From NCBI RefSeq assembly GCF_900323545.1, contig NZ_OOHN01000008.1, forward strand, positions 1,851,144 through 1,915,143: DNA of 64,000 bases. The letters run 5' to 3'. A program made the position numbers and the translations under genes. The stretch's first letter is position 1. Every line of letters begins with the position of its first letter. Under the pieces are notes generated by a model. The model was not told where the DNA came from. It was given only the letters and a program-made list of their open reading frames with translations, and ran no database searches. The DNA is from Actinomyces sp. Marseille-P3109. GTDB taxonomy: Bacteria; Actinomycetota; Actinomycetes; Actinomycetales; Actinomycetaceae. Of the stretch, positions 18,041-26,970 are shown piece by piece.

Positions 18041-19135
18041 TCACACCTCCGTCGCGGTGTCGGTGGGCGTGGTTGGAACTGTCTCCTCCTGGGCGTCGAT
18101 CCAGTCGCACAGGCGGTTGATGCCCTCGGAGACGCTGACCCGGGGCTCCCAGTCCAGCGCCTGGCGGGCGCGGGTGGTGTCGGCCCAGGCGGCGCGCACG
18201 TCACCGTCGCGGAACTGGCCGGTCACATGCGGTGCGGGGGCCCCGTAGCGCTCAGCGATCGTCTGGGCGACCTGCATGATGGTGGTGCGCTCCCCCAGGC
18301 CGATGTCGTAAGGCTCAACGGCTGCCGGTGAGCGCAGGACACCGGCCACGATGGCGGAGGCGACGTCGTCGATGAAGACGAAGTCGCGCACGATCTGGCC
18401 GTCCTCGTAGACCGGGATGGACCGGCCGGACCTGGCCAGGCGGGCGAAGAGGGAGACGATGCCGGTGTAGGGGTTGATGAGGGACTGACCGGGGCCGTAG
18501 ACGTTCTGGAGCCGATAGAGCACCGGGGTCACACCGAAGGAGCCGCACCAGGAGGTCACAAGATTCTCCTGACAGTACTTGGTTGCGGCGTAGACGTTGG
18601 CCGGGGAGGCCTTGACAGCGGTGGAGGACTGGACGGCGGGGGTCAGGCCCGCAAAGTCCCACTGCCCGGCCTCGAGCATCGCGTGCGTGCGCTGACCGGG
18701 GTAGGAGGGGCCCCGCTCGGCGTCGACCCACTGCCCCTCGCCGTAAACGGCCCGGGAGGAGGCCAGGACGATCTTGTCCGGGCGGATCTCGTGGCGCACG
18801 AGGGCGTCGAGCATCTGGGTAGTGCCGACGACGTTGACGCTCGCGTGGCGGGAGGCCTCGGTGAGGGACTGGCCGGTGCCGGTCTCCGCGGCCAGGTGCA
18901 CGATGACGTCCGGGGCGGCCCCGACCAGAACACGGTCCCAGTCCTCCGCCACCGACACGTCCAGACGGTGCAGCTCCACGCGCTCGTCGAGCTCAGAGGG
19001 GCGCCCCTGGGACGGGTGGATCTGCGGGTGCATGTTGTCCAGGGCAACGACACGGTCGAAGGCGTCCGCCAGGTCGCGCGAGATCGCGCAGCCGATGAAT
19101 CCGGCACCACCTGTCACAAGGCAGGTACGGGTCAC
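18041..19135 (-). CDS. NAD-dependent sugar epimerase/dehydratase (extended SDR)
   Basis: A 364-aa nucleotide-sugar SDR with [16 protein letters not shown] at the N-terminus and the catalytic YAATKY (YxxxK), plus IVRDFVFIDDVASAI near residue 255. The product sugar cannot be told from sequence. GTG 19135 is preceded by AAGGGAGA and puts the Rossmann motif at the usual place; upstream in-frame codons are probably untranslated. It is the gene just before wzm-wzt in the reverse operon. Confidence 0.82.
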   Translation of the reverse strand: MTRTCLVTGGAGFIGCAISRDLADAFDRVVALDNMHPQIHPSQGRPSELDERVELHRLDVSVAEDWDRVLVGAAPDVIVHLAAETGTGQSLTEASRHASVNVVGTTQMLDALVRHEIRPDKIVLASSRAVYGEGQWVDAERGPSYPGQRTHAMLEAGQWDFAGLTPAVQSSTAVKASPANVYAATKYCQENLVTSWCGSFGVTPVLYRLQNVYGPGQSLINPYTGIVSLFARLARSGRSIPVYEDGQIVRDFVFIDDVASAIVAGVLRSPAAVEPYDIGLGERTTIMQVAQTIAERYGAPAPHVTGQFRDGDVRAAWADTTRARQALDWEPRVSVSEGINRLCDWIDAQEETVPTTPTDTATEV

Positions 19136-19300
19136 GAGGGTCTCCCTTGGGTAGTTGAGTCGGGCCGATGGAGCGCGCATGGGGCACCCCGCGACCTCAC
19201 CACTATTCTCAGCGTTGCCAGGGCTGATCGTGCCGGCAGATGCCGTTGCCTTCGACACGCCGACGGGTTGCACGCCACTCTCAACGGCCGCCGACGGCTC

Positions 19301-20398
19301 TCAGCGCTCAGCCTCGGACACCTCGGGGCGCCAGCTCATGCCCGTGAAAGCCTTGGTGACGAAGTCGACGACGACGTCGGTGACTTTCACCAGCGCCACC
19401 GACAGGGCGAAGATGAGGACGAACTCGGCCGCCAGCAACATGTAACGCTGAAGGGGGAAGAGCCCGTAGACGTCGATCCGCTGACTCAGGTGCCAGATCA
19501 CCACGTGGTGGACGAGGAAGATCGGGTAGGAGTACCTGGCGATCAGGCCGACGAAGGCCCGAACCGGCTGGATCGCCACGTAGCGACCGGCGACCACGAG
19601 GATGAGGAAGGCCGAGATGCCCACGATCGTGGTGCCCACGTCCTCGGGGATCTTCTCGGGGAGCATCGCCGAGACGGCCAGGACCGCTGCCGCAGGAATG
19701 ACGGTGACCCAGTGAACCCGTCGGACGTAGAGGACGAAGTAGCTGCCGAAGGCCAGCTCGGGGAGCCTCGTGGTGAGGACCATGGAGGAGGGATAGCCCG
19801 AGAAGTAACGATGCATGATGACCGCAGTGGCGGCATAGGCCGCCAGAATGACGACGCCGGTGACCACCGGGAAACGGTCAATGGCCCACAGGATCAGCGG
19901 AAAGACCACGTAATACAGGATGATGAAACCGATGAACCACTCGCCCAGCAGGTACATCGTACGGAAGTGGAAGTTCAGGGCGAGCCCGTCGATCCCCAGC
20001 AGCGTGAAGATGAAGGTCCGGGCCGGGCCGACGTTCGGCGGCCGCCCGTTGGAGATGAGGGTGAGATAGAGCGTTGCCAGGACCCAGGCGGTCCAGAACA
20101 TCGGGTAGATGTTGAGGAAACGCTTCCTGTAGAACTTCTTGAGATCGATCGGCCGCCGGTAGGTGAGCGTCAGGGCGGCCCCGGAGATGATGAGGAACAG
20201 GGAGACGCCCAGAGCGCCCACAGAGATGCCGAAGGGCTCACGGGTCAGGACGTATCCGCCACCGCGCTCATCGAGATGGTGGTTGAAGTGGGCCAGGACG
20301 ATGAGCAGCGCGGCCAGGGCCCGGATGAGGTCCAGGTAGAAGACCCGGGGCTTCCCGACCGTCTGTCGACTCGATGTCGCCGTATCCGCCACTGTCAC
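19301..20398 (-). CDS. Acyltransferase family 3 (OafA-like) membrane protein
   Basis: A 365-aa protein with about ten membrane helices. It begins with the family hallmark FYLDLIRALAALLIVLAHFN (conserved R and H) and has LFLIISGAALTLTY, FLNIYPMFW and, near the C-terminus, YSYPIFLVHH. These enzymes O-acetylate (or otherwise acylate) exported sugars. It overlaps the end of the upstream RgpF gene by 4 nt, so its acceptor is likely the rhamnan-type polymer of this operon. Confidence 0.88.
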   Translation of the reverse strand: MTVADTATSSRQTVGKPRVFYLDLIRALAALLIVLAHFNHHLDERGGGYVLTREPFGISVGALGVSLFLIISGAALTLTYRRPIDLKKFYRKRFLNIYPMFWTAWVLATLYLTLISNGRPPNVGPARTFIFTLLGIDGLALNFHFRTMYLLGEWFIGFIILYYVVFPLILWAIDRFPVVTGVVILAAYAATAVIMHRYFSGYPSSMVLTTRLPELAFGSYFVLYVRRVHWVTVIPAAAVLAVSAMLPEKIPEDVGTTIVGISAFLILVVAGRYVAIQPVRAFVGLIARYSYPIFLVHHVVIWHLSQRIDVYGLFPLQRYMLLAAEFVLIFALSVALVKVTDVVVDFVTKAFTGMSWRPEVSEAER

Positions 20399-22275
20399 CT
20401 ACCGATCCCCCGGGCCCTGCGGAACGCCCTCAGAAGCGGCCTCTGCAGGGGGCTCGGAATCCAGCGCGCGACCTGCTTCTTGATCCGTTTCCGTTCGACG
20501 CCCCGGCTGTAGAGGTTCTTCACCATGTCATCCTCATAGCCGAGAATGCCGTTCTCGGCGACTGCGTTAGTGAAGTCCTGAACATAGTGCGACAGGCTGG
20601 TGATCTCGATGCGGGCGAAGGAGTCGGAGAAGAGCCACCCGCAGAAGTAGCCGGAGGCCTGGGCGACATAACCGTAGGCGCGCTCGATGGCGTGGAGGAT
20701 GGTTCCGTCGATATTGTTCGGCTCAGGTGGGAAGTCCTCCCACTTCCAGCCGTGGTCGAAGAGCGGCTTGAGAGCGGCGGGACGGAACCAGAACATGGTG
20801 CCCAGCGGGGCGATGGGCACCTTGTGCTCGTCGAGCGGGACGTTCAGGTTCAGCTCATCCTCCAGGAGAGTCCTGGTGCGCTCGAAGTTCGGACCCCACC
20901 CCATGGTGAAGACCGGGAAGTAGTCACCGTGATTGGGCGGGGTGGGCGCTAGAAGCCCCAGACGCGGCTCTGAGTCGAAGGTGGCGATGACGTTCTTGAC
21001 GAAGTCGCGCGTGGGCAGCAGGTTCTCGAAGCACTTGATCGCGAACCCGTCTCCAACGGAGTAGGGGTTGACCTGGGTGACCTTCTTGTCATGGGTGAAG
21101 CAGACCAGGTCATAGTCGTCGATGATGTCCTTGCAGCCCACCAGGAGCGCGCTGACGTCCCGCCCACGGTTCTCGATGAGGCGCACGGTCACGTTGTAGG
21201 GCAGATCCTTGCAAGCGGCTTCGACCTGAGCCGCCTTCTTCTCGGAGCCGACAGTGAGAATAAGATCCGTACCCTCGGGCATGGACTTGACGTAGGCGAG
21301 CGTGGGTTCCAGGAGATCCATGTAGTACAGGTGCGCGATGAGGGCGACCTTCTGCTGCTTGGGCTCGTGGGTGACCGTCCGCGTGGGCAGGATGTAGGTG
21401 AGGTGGAGGGTCTTCACCAGATCCGCCATGTTCATCGAGCGCAGCGCGTTGTCCCAGATGAGGTTCGTGTCGAAGTCGGTGTGGTCGCGCAGGTACTCGT
21501 AGAGGTCGAGAGTGGTGTTCCCGGCGGACTGGCGAACCAGGTCCTGGTAGTCGTGGAAGAAGGAACGGCGCTTGAAGATCGGGCAGCGCTTCTCCTCAAT
21601 GAGCCGCTTGGGAGCGAAGAGCACCGGGGAGAAGGTGTAGCCCTCCAGGTCCTCGGTATTGACGTACACGTCGGAGACAAAACCGAGCCGCTCGAAACGC
21701 TGGGTGAAAGGAGCCTCATGAAGGCCCACTGAGTCCTCATAGGAGCTCATCTGGGGAAGGTTGTCCCAGTAGTCCTGGAAGGCCTTGGAGGCAACCAGAG
21801 TGCGCCGGTAGGCGTGGAAGTGGGACTGAAGATGGCGAGGGAGGTAGCCTTCGGCAGCATGCCCGAAGGGGTCGTAGGGAACCTCATGGAACCAGGTGAT
21901 GCCCCAGAAGTCGATGTTACGCCCGGCCATCTCGGTGAACATCTCCTCGAAGGGATGCACCGGCCCCATAATGGTGGCGTTGAACAGGACGACCTCATCG
22001 AACTCGACGAGTCTCTCCCAGCCGTAGCTCTCCAGGGCCGTCTTGTAGGCCCAGGCATCCAGTCCCTTGTTCTCCCGCAGGATGATGTTGTCCGTGAAGA
22101 CGCTCAGCTTGGCGTAGCTCTTGGCAGTCAGCTCACCGTTGACGACGACGACCAGCTCGGAGAGATTCTTGACCATATCGGCGAGGAGGGTCTCCACATA
22201 GGAGTCCACGACGCCCTGAGCATCGAAGAAGAAGAAGATCCCAAGTCGCTTCGGGTCCTCACCAAGCGTTGCCAT
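20395..22275 (-). CDS. rgpF: Rhamnan synthesis F family glycosyltransferase (RgpF)
   Basis: A 626-aa protein matching RgpF, the rhamnosyltransferase of streptococcal rhamnose polysaccharides. N-terminal GIFFFFDAQGVVDSYVETLL, ENKGLDAWAYKTALE, the LPRHLQSHFHAYRR segment, and C-terminal ENRGRDVSALLVGCKD and LGTMFWFRPAALKPLF are all RgpF features. It probably acts on the cytoplasmic face with dTDP-rhamnose. ATG 22275 has AGAAGGGA upstream; the open frame extends 43 codons further but that part is Pro/Arg-rich and unlike the family. A diverged paralog is at 27.0-29.0 kb. Confidence 0.9.
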   Translation of the reverse strand: MATLGEDPKRLGIFFFFDAQGVVDSYVETLLADMVKNLSELVVVVNGELTAKSYAKLSVFTDNIILRENKGLDAWAYKTALESYGWERLVEFDEVVLFNATIMGPVHPFEEMFTEMAGRNIDFWGITWFHEVPYDPFGHAAEGYLPRHLQSHFHAYRRTLVASKAFQDYWDNLPQMSSYEDSVGLHEAPFTQRFERLGFVSDVYVNTEDLEGYTFSPVLFAPKRLIEEKRCPIFKRRSFFHDYQDLVRQSAGNTTLDLYEYLRDHTDFDTNLIWDNALRSMNMADLVKTLHLTYILPTRTVTHEPKQQKVALIAHLYYMDLLEPTLAYVKSMPEGTDLILTVGSEKKAAQVEAACKDLPYNVTVRLIENRGRDVSALLVGCKDIIDDYDLVCFTHDKKVTQVNPYSVGDGFAIKCFENLLPTRDFVKNVIATFDSEPRLGLLAPTPPNHGDYFPVFTMGWGPNFERTRTLLEDELNLNVPLDEHKVPIAPLGTMFWFRPAALKPLFDHGWKWEDFPPEPNNIDGTILHAIERAYGYVAQASGYFCGWLFSDSFARIEITSLSHYVQDFTNAVAENGILGYEDDMVKNLYSRGVERKRIKKQVARWIPSPLQRPLLRAFRRARGIGR

Positions 22276-22352
22276 GATGTCCCTTCTGGGCAGTGGTTCG
22301 GGCCGCTTGCCGCGGCAGGAGAAAGGGTGGGGATGCGGCTTCTCGGGGCGCG

Positions 22353-23195
22353 TCAGCTCGCGCTTGAGGAGAGGATACGGCGGATCTTGGCCGGATCGCC
22401 CCACACTCCCGGCGAGTCGTAGGGCCGATCCGGGAAGGCCCCGTACTCCAGGGAGATACCCAGGCCGTTGTCCCGGATGTAGGCCTCGACGCGGTCGGCC
22501 AGGGTCATGGGCTCGCCGGTGCAGGCGTTGATAACACCGTCGACCTCGGTCTGGTCCACGATCGCGGCGATCTGCGCGGCCAGCTCATCCACGGAGATGA
22601 AGTCGTAGCGGTTCCTTCCGGTGGTGAAGGGGAAGGTGGTGCGCCCCTCCTCGGCAGCGGCCAGGAGCTTGGAGAAGATCGAGTTGCCGAACTTGTCGTC
22701 TCCGACGATGTAGTAGGCGCGGATCCACTGGGCGACGGCGTCGTGCGCCCGGGCGGACAGGAAGGTGGTCTCCCGCAGGGCGTTCTTCGCGATGCCGTAC
22801 AGCGATGCGGGTCTGCAGGGCGAGTTCTCATCAATGGCGCCCTCCCAGTAACCGACCTCATGCATGGTCCCCATGACGGCGAGCTGCTTGAGACCGCCCG
22901 CGTAGAGGTTCTCGATGAGATGGACGTGCTTGGCCAGGTCGTCCATGTGGGCGGGGGAGGCGTGCTTGAAGCCGTCGCGCCAGGCCATGTGCAGGACGAC
23001 GTCGGGACGTCCCATCTGGTCGTAGATGTCCGCATCCCCGGAGAAGAGGTCCAGGGAAACCCTCTCGGCCCGCTCGTCGACGCCGTCGAGACGCAGGTCG
23101 AGGGCCTTGACGTCCAGGCCCCGCTCCAGCAGCGCGGTGACGACGTGGCGGCCGATGTAGCCGCCGGCTCCAGTGACGAGAACTGTCTTTGCCAT
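22353..23195 (-). CDS. NAD(P)-dependent oxidoreductase of rhamnan loci (possible 6-deoxytalose enzyme)
   Basis: A 280-aa extended SDR with VTGAGGYIGRHVV at the N-terminus and YGIAKNALRE (YxxxK). The segments MAWRDGFKHASPAHM, GTMHEVGYWEGAIDENSPC and GAFPDRPYDSP closely resemble, from memory, a short SDR found beside streptococcal rhamnose-polysaccharide genes. A dTDP-4-keto-rhamnose reductase giving dTDP-6-deoxy-L-talose is one possible role; 6-deoxytalose is a known Actinomyces wall sugar, but this assignment is inference. ATG 23195 is the only start that fits the Rossmann motif. Confidence 0.78.
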   Translation of the reverse strand: MAKTVLVTGAGGYIGRHVVTALLERGLDVKALDLRLDGVDERAERVSLDLFSGDADIYDQMGRPDVVLHMAWRDGFKHASPAHMDDLAKHVHLIENLYAGGLKQLAVMGTMHEVGYWEGAIDENSPCRPASLYGIAKNALRETTFLSARAHDAVAQWIRAYYIVGDDKFGNSIFSKLLAAAEEGRTTFPFTTGRNRYDFISVDELAAQIAAIVDQTEVDGVINACTGEPMTLADRVEAYIRDNGLGISLEYGAFPDRPYDSPGVWGDPAKIRRILSSSAS

Positions 23196-23230
23196 GGTTC
23201 TGGATCCTAACAGGTGCGGTGGTGGAACGA

Positions 23231-25294
23231 TCACTTCGTCCTGCCGGAGATGGACATGAGAAGATCGCCACCGACGGTGTTCCCGTTCTCCGTGGTCGGG
23301 AACTGGTCGACCGAGGGATTCATCATGACGCGGGCCTTGCCGCCCTCGGTCATCTCACTGGTGATCGTCACGGTGTACTTCTCGCCGCCGCGCAGGACGA
23401 GCCCTTCGGCCGGGAAGGTGTGCAGGCCAGTGTGGAGGGAGTTCGCCGGGGCCTCGGTCCTGAAGACCTGGTTGCCGGAGGCATCCGTGACCGCGATATT
23501 GACCACCGAGGAGTCGATCCACGGCACCTCGTCCGCCAGGAAGGCGATGTTGATGGAGCTGACCTCCACGGTCGACGGCAGGATGATCGTCTCAGCAACG
23601 CTCGCCCTGTCTTCGAGAATGTTGACGCTCCCCGCCTCAGGGGCGTCGGTGGACGCCGAGTACGCCACCGGAACGGCGGGCACGAAGTAGGGAATCATCA
23701 CGAGCGCGCTGAACCCAGCCGGCATGAGAAGACGCATCCATGCCACCGATCGAGGGACGCGCTCCCCCTTGCCCAGGTTCTCCACCATCTCGTTACGCGG
23801 GAAGTTGATGATGAGGATCGCCAGGGCGCAGGCGATCATGAAGCCGACGATGAAGGACCCCTGCCGGGCGACTCCCATGGCCTCGAGGAACTGGGCGGGG
23901 GTCTCGTACCGGGGCTGCGCCGTCGGGGCGATCAGGTGGGGCAGAAGCAGCTGAGCGAAAATGTTCCGGTCATACATCGAGTAGCCGCTGAAGGTGTACA
24001 TCAGGAACACCGATGTTCCCACGCCCGTCTCGAGGAGGGTGTTGAGCAGCATGTGGCGCGGATTGAGGAAGATGATGAGCACCGCGAAGGGCGAGACCAT
24101 GACGGCCCAATAGGGGTTGAGCGGAACGACCGTCGTGAAGACGAGGTAGACGGCCATGCAGATGTAGACCGCATCGGCCGCCAAGGCCTTCGGCCCCTGA
24201 GGGCGGCGCAGGTAGGTGAAGATGACGATCCCGACCATGAACACCACGAAGATCGGGATCATGCTTCCCAGCCACGGTATCCCGACGGCAGTAAGCCTTT
24301 GGAGCATGCTGCTCATGAATCCGCCGGTGGACGCCTCGTAGGCCACGTTGCCGTGGTAGAGGGCCCGGCAACCGACCAGACCGATGAGTCCGACGACGAG
24401 CTGGAGGGCCACCACGCGCAGCCGTTTCTCCCTCAGCAGCAGGAGCGGCACGAAGATGAAGATGGCGAAGAGCTTGAGCGTGTTGGCGATCGCGAACCAC
24501 AGCAGGAACCTGCCCAGCTGGCCGCGCATATAGGCGCGCAGGCCCAGCAGGATGAAGAGGATCATGATGATGTCGTACTGAACGATGACGAAGACCGGGA
24601 CGAACAGCGTCATCGACGACAGGAAGAAGAAGGCGACCCACTTGCTGCGCTGCCGGCCGACTCCGAGATCGCGCGCGATGTCCACCAGCATCTTGGCGGC
24701 GGCCAGGGCGGCGACGACCATCATGGTCTTGAGCCACAGCTGCGCCGGGGTCGACAGGAAGTAGTCGAAGCCCGTGATCCGGTAGATGATGTAGGTCGGT
24801 AGGTTCCACAGCCCGAAGAGCAGGTAGAGCGAGACGTCGTAGACCGCGGGGTGGCCCGTCGTCGTGTGTTCGATCGCGATCTGGTAGAAGTCTCCAACTC
24901 GCCCCTGGAACACCGAGTCCAGGAAGTTGAAGGAGTGCTCGAAAGTGGCTCGCACGTCCCCATAGAGGAAGAAGGCGTAGGCGCCGAGCAGGATGACGCC
25001 CAGCAGCGCCCAGTCCACAAAACTAGGACGCTCGGTGCTGGTCCACCAGGAGCCGAGGCGACTCTCCACCACGCGCTCGACCGCCCGGCGCCCTCGATCG
25101 GCCCCCGCATCGAATATCACGTGAAGCCGTGAGGCGACGCCGGCGGCAGAACGGGGCTTCGGACTACCGGACACGGCTGCGGGCTGGCCGACGATCTCCT
25201 CCGCCCCGGCCTCTTGAGTAGCACCGCTATCGATCTTCTCAGCGGTCTTGTTCTCGGCTTTATCCGCAGTATTCTTCGAAGGTTTAACGGACAC
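23231..25294 (-). CDS. Putative GT-C glycosyltransferase with C-terminal extracytoplasmic domain
   Basis: A 687-aa membrane protein. Residues 1-95 are hydrophilic and charged; about residues 95-545 hold some 11-12 membrane helices; about residues 545-687 form a beta-rich extracytoplasmic domain. An acidic FNFLDSVFQGRVGDFY segment follows the first helix, as in GT-C enzymes. Overlaps GtrA (11 nt), which itself overlaps the GtrB-like gene, so this is probably the third part of a Gtr system and adds a side-chain sugar to the polymer outside the membrane. Confidence 0.75.
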   Translation of the reverse strand: MSVKPSKNTADKAENKTAEKIDSGATQEAGAEEIVGQPAAVSGSPKPRSAAGVASRLHVIFDAGADRGRRAVERVVESRLGSWWTSTERPSFVDWALLGVILLGAYAFFLYGDVRATFEHSFNFLDSVFQGRVGDFYQIAIEHTTTGHPAVYDVSLYLLFGLWNLPTYIIYRITGFDYFLSTPAQLWLKTMMVVAALAAAKMLVDIARDLGVGRQRSKWVAFFFLSSMTLFVPVFVIVQYDIIMILFILLGLRAYMRGQLGRFLLWFAIANTLKLFAIFIFVPLLLLREKRLRVVALQLVVGLIGLVGCRALYHGNVAYEASTGGFMSSMLQRLTAVGIPWLGSMIPIFVVFMVGIVIFTYLRRPQGPKALAADAVYICMAVYLVFTTVVPLNPYWAVMVSPFAVLIIFLNPRHMLLNTLLETGVGTSVFLMYTFSGYSMYDRNIFAQLLLPHLIAPTAQPRYETPAQFLEAMGVARQGSFIVGFMIACALAILIINFPRNEMVENLGKGERVPRSVAWMRLLMPAGFSALVMIPYFVPAVPVAYSASTDAPEAGSVNILEDRASVAETIILPSTVEVSSINIAFLADEVPWIDSSVVNIAVTDASGNQVFRTEAPANSLHTGLHTFPAEGLVLRGGEKYTVTITSEMTEGGKARVMMNPSVDQFPTTENGNTVGGDLLMSISGRTK

Positions 25295-25751
25295 GAGAGC
25301 CTACCTGTTCGTCGGAGTGGTGGACGGAGGTCACCTCGGAGGAAGTGCCGAGACGCTCCAGGAGAGCCTTGCGGGAGATGAAGTTGTAGATGAGCACGAC
25401 TGCCGTTGCAATGATCTTCCCCAGGAAGGGGCTCATTCCTGCCAAGTCGGCGCAGATGTAGAGGATGAGTGTGTTCAGCCCCAGCGCGATGATGTTGAGT
25501 ACGACGTACAGCGTGAACTCTTTAAGGATACTGACGTTCTCCTGGGCCTCAAACACATAGCGCCTGGAGAGGATGTAGTTGAGAACCACCGAGGTGGAGA
25601 AGGACGTCGCACTCGCGACGAGGTGGGGGACGCCCAGCGCGTACAGCACGGTGAAGAGACCGAAATCAACGGAGAAGGAGATGCCGCCGACGACGAGGAA
25701 GCGCCCGAACTGCAGAATAAGGGGACGCGCCCCTTCCCGGGAGACGTTCAA
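25284..25751 (-). CDS. GtrA-family membrane protein
   Basis: A 155-aa protein with four membrane helices, starting FGRFLVVGGISFSVDFGLF as in GtrA proteins, which are thought to flip polyprenyl-phosphate-linked sugars. VVLNYILSRRYVF is also characteristic. It overlaps the GT2 gene before it (4 nt) and the GT-C-like gene after it (11 nt): a classic GtrB-GtrA-GtrC order. Confidence 0.88.
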   Translation of the reverse strand: MNVSREGARPLILQFGRFLVVGGISFSVDFGLFTVLYALGVPHLVASATSFSTSVVLNYILSRRYVFEAQENVSILKEFTLYVVLNIIALGLNTLILYICADLAGMSPFLGKIIATAVVLIYNFISRKALLERLGTSSEVTSVHHSDEQVGSRVR

Positions 25752-26839
25752 GAGGCGGCCCCGCCGGAACGTTCCCGCGGTGAGGCACCTGCGTCCGGTG
25801 ACGACGTCCCACCCGTCTGGCTCATGCCCGCATCCGCGACGGCGCTTCCGTCGGACTGGGTCAGAGGGCCGTTGCCGCGCCCGAAGCCCGACGGCCCCTC
25901 GGAGGGCCCGAAGTTGAGGCGCTCACCGATCACCACACGAGGCTTGCTGACGACGCGCCCGTTGATGCTGAGAATGTACTCACCCAGGATTCCAATGAAG
26001 AAGAGCTGGATGGATCCCAGGAAGAACAGCCCCACGGTGCGCGAGGCCTCGCCCACCGGATAGGCGTTCCAATCGATGAGCTTCTTGATCAGGACGAAGA
26101 CCGCCAACCCGAGACAGACGAAGCCGACGAAGGCTGCCACGAACGTGGCCATGCGCATGAGCAGCTTGGTTGAACTGGTGATCCCCTGCATGGCGAAGTC
26201 GTAGTTGCGCAGGAAGTTGAAGTTCGACTTGCCTCGAGAGGACTGCGCCTGATCGTACTGAACGATCTCCAGCCCGATTCCGTACTCAGCGACGACCGTC
26301 TTGAAGTACGGCTGAATATCGCCGACCTCCCGCAGGACGTCGATGAACTCGACGTCATAGAGTCCGTACCCGGTGAAGCGAGCGATTTGAGGAGTGTCAG
26401 CGAACCAATCGATGAGCTTGTAGTAGAGATGACGGCAACCCGTCATGATGAAACCCTCGTCGGAGGATCGCCTCTGACCGATGACGACCTTGGCCCCGCC
26501 CTCCCACCGAGCAACAAACTCGGGCAGATTCTCCGGAGGATCCTGGAGATCGCCGAAGAGCATGAAGGTGGCATCCCCCGAGCCGTAGGTGAGTGCAGAG
26601 AAGACATTCCGATGGAAGCCGAAGTTACGAGCGTTGAAGACAGCCTTGACCCGCTTGTCCTCACCGGCCAGAACTCGGATCGCGTCACGGGTGCCGTCCG
26701 TCGAGTAGTCATCAACGAAGATCATCTCGTAGTCGTACTGAGGAAGATGCGTACGAAAAACCGTGTTCAGCCGGTCATACATCAACCTGACACTTTTTTC
26801 CTCGTTATAGCTGGGAATGACGACGCTGATCTTCTTCAT
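25748..26839 (-). CDS. GtrB-like polyprenyl-phosphate glycosyltransferase
   Basis: A 363-aa GT2 enzyme with a membrane C-terminus: KKISVVIPSYNEEKSVRLMY at the start, FVDDYSTDGTRD, MFGDLQDPPE (DXD region) and two membrane helices (about residues 235-305, LLMRMATFVAAFVGFVCL and LFFLGSIQLFFIG). It should transfer a sugar to undecaprenyl phosphate for the GtrA/GT-C pair that follows. The last 60 residues are disordered (Gly/Ser/Pro-rich). ATG 26839 matches the family start though GAGGA lies 13 nt away; the in-frame extension upstream is not conserved-looking. Confidence 0.87.
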   Translation of the reverse strand: MKKISVVIPSYNEEKSVRLMYDRLNTVFRTHLPQYDYEMIFVDDYSTDGTRDAIRVLAGEDKRVKAVFNARNFGFHRNVFSALTYGSGDATFMLFGDLQDPPENLPEFVARWEGGAKVVIGQRRSSDEGFIMTGCRHLYYKLIDWFADTPQIARFTGYGLYDVEFIDVLREVGDIQPYFKTVVAEYGIGLEIVQYDQAQSSRGKSNFNFLRNYDFAMQGITSSTKLLMRMATFVAAFVGFVCLGLAVFVLIKKLIDWNAYPVGEASRTVGLFFLGSIQLFFIGILGEYILSINGRVVSKPRVVIGERLNFGPSEGPSGFGRGNGPLTQSDGSAVADAGMSQTGGTSSPDAGASPRERSGGAAS

Positions 26840-26942
26840 AGACAGGTCAAGGTCCTCACGTAACTCATGGATCGAAGCGGGGGCGTCAAGGGGCATGACC
26901 GCCCGTGCCAGTGGGAGATGGATGCACGACGCACCCCGTCGT

Positions 26943-26970
26943 ATCTTAACACCTCTTTCAACCTTGTCCG
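26943..26970 (-). promoter_or_regulatory. Possible internal promoter of the gtr-rgpF operon
   Basis: Reverse-strand CGGACA (26965-26970), 16-nt spacer and TAAGAT (26943-26948) lie in an AT-richer patch about 100 nt before the GtrB-like start and overlap the end of the upstream gene. It would let the nine downstream genes be transcribed independently. Confidence 0.33.
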
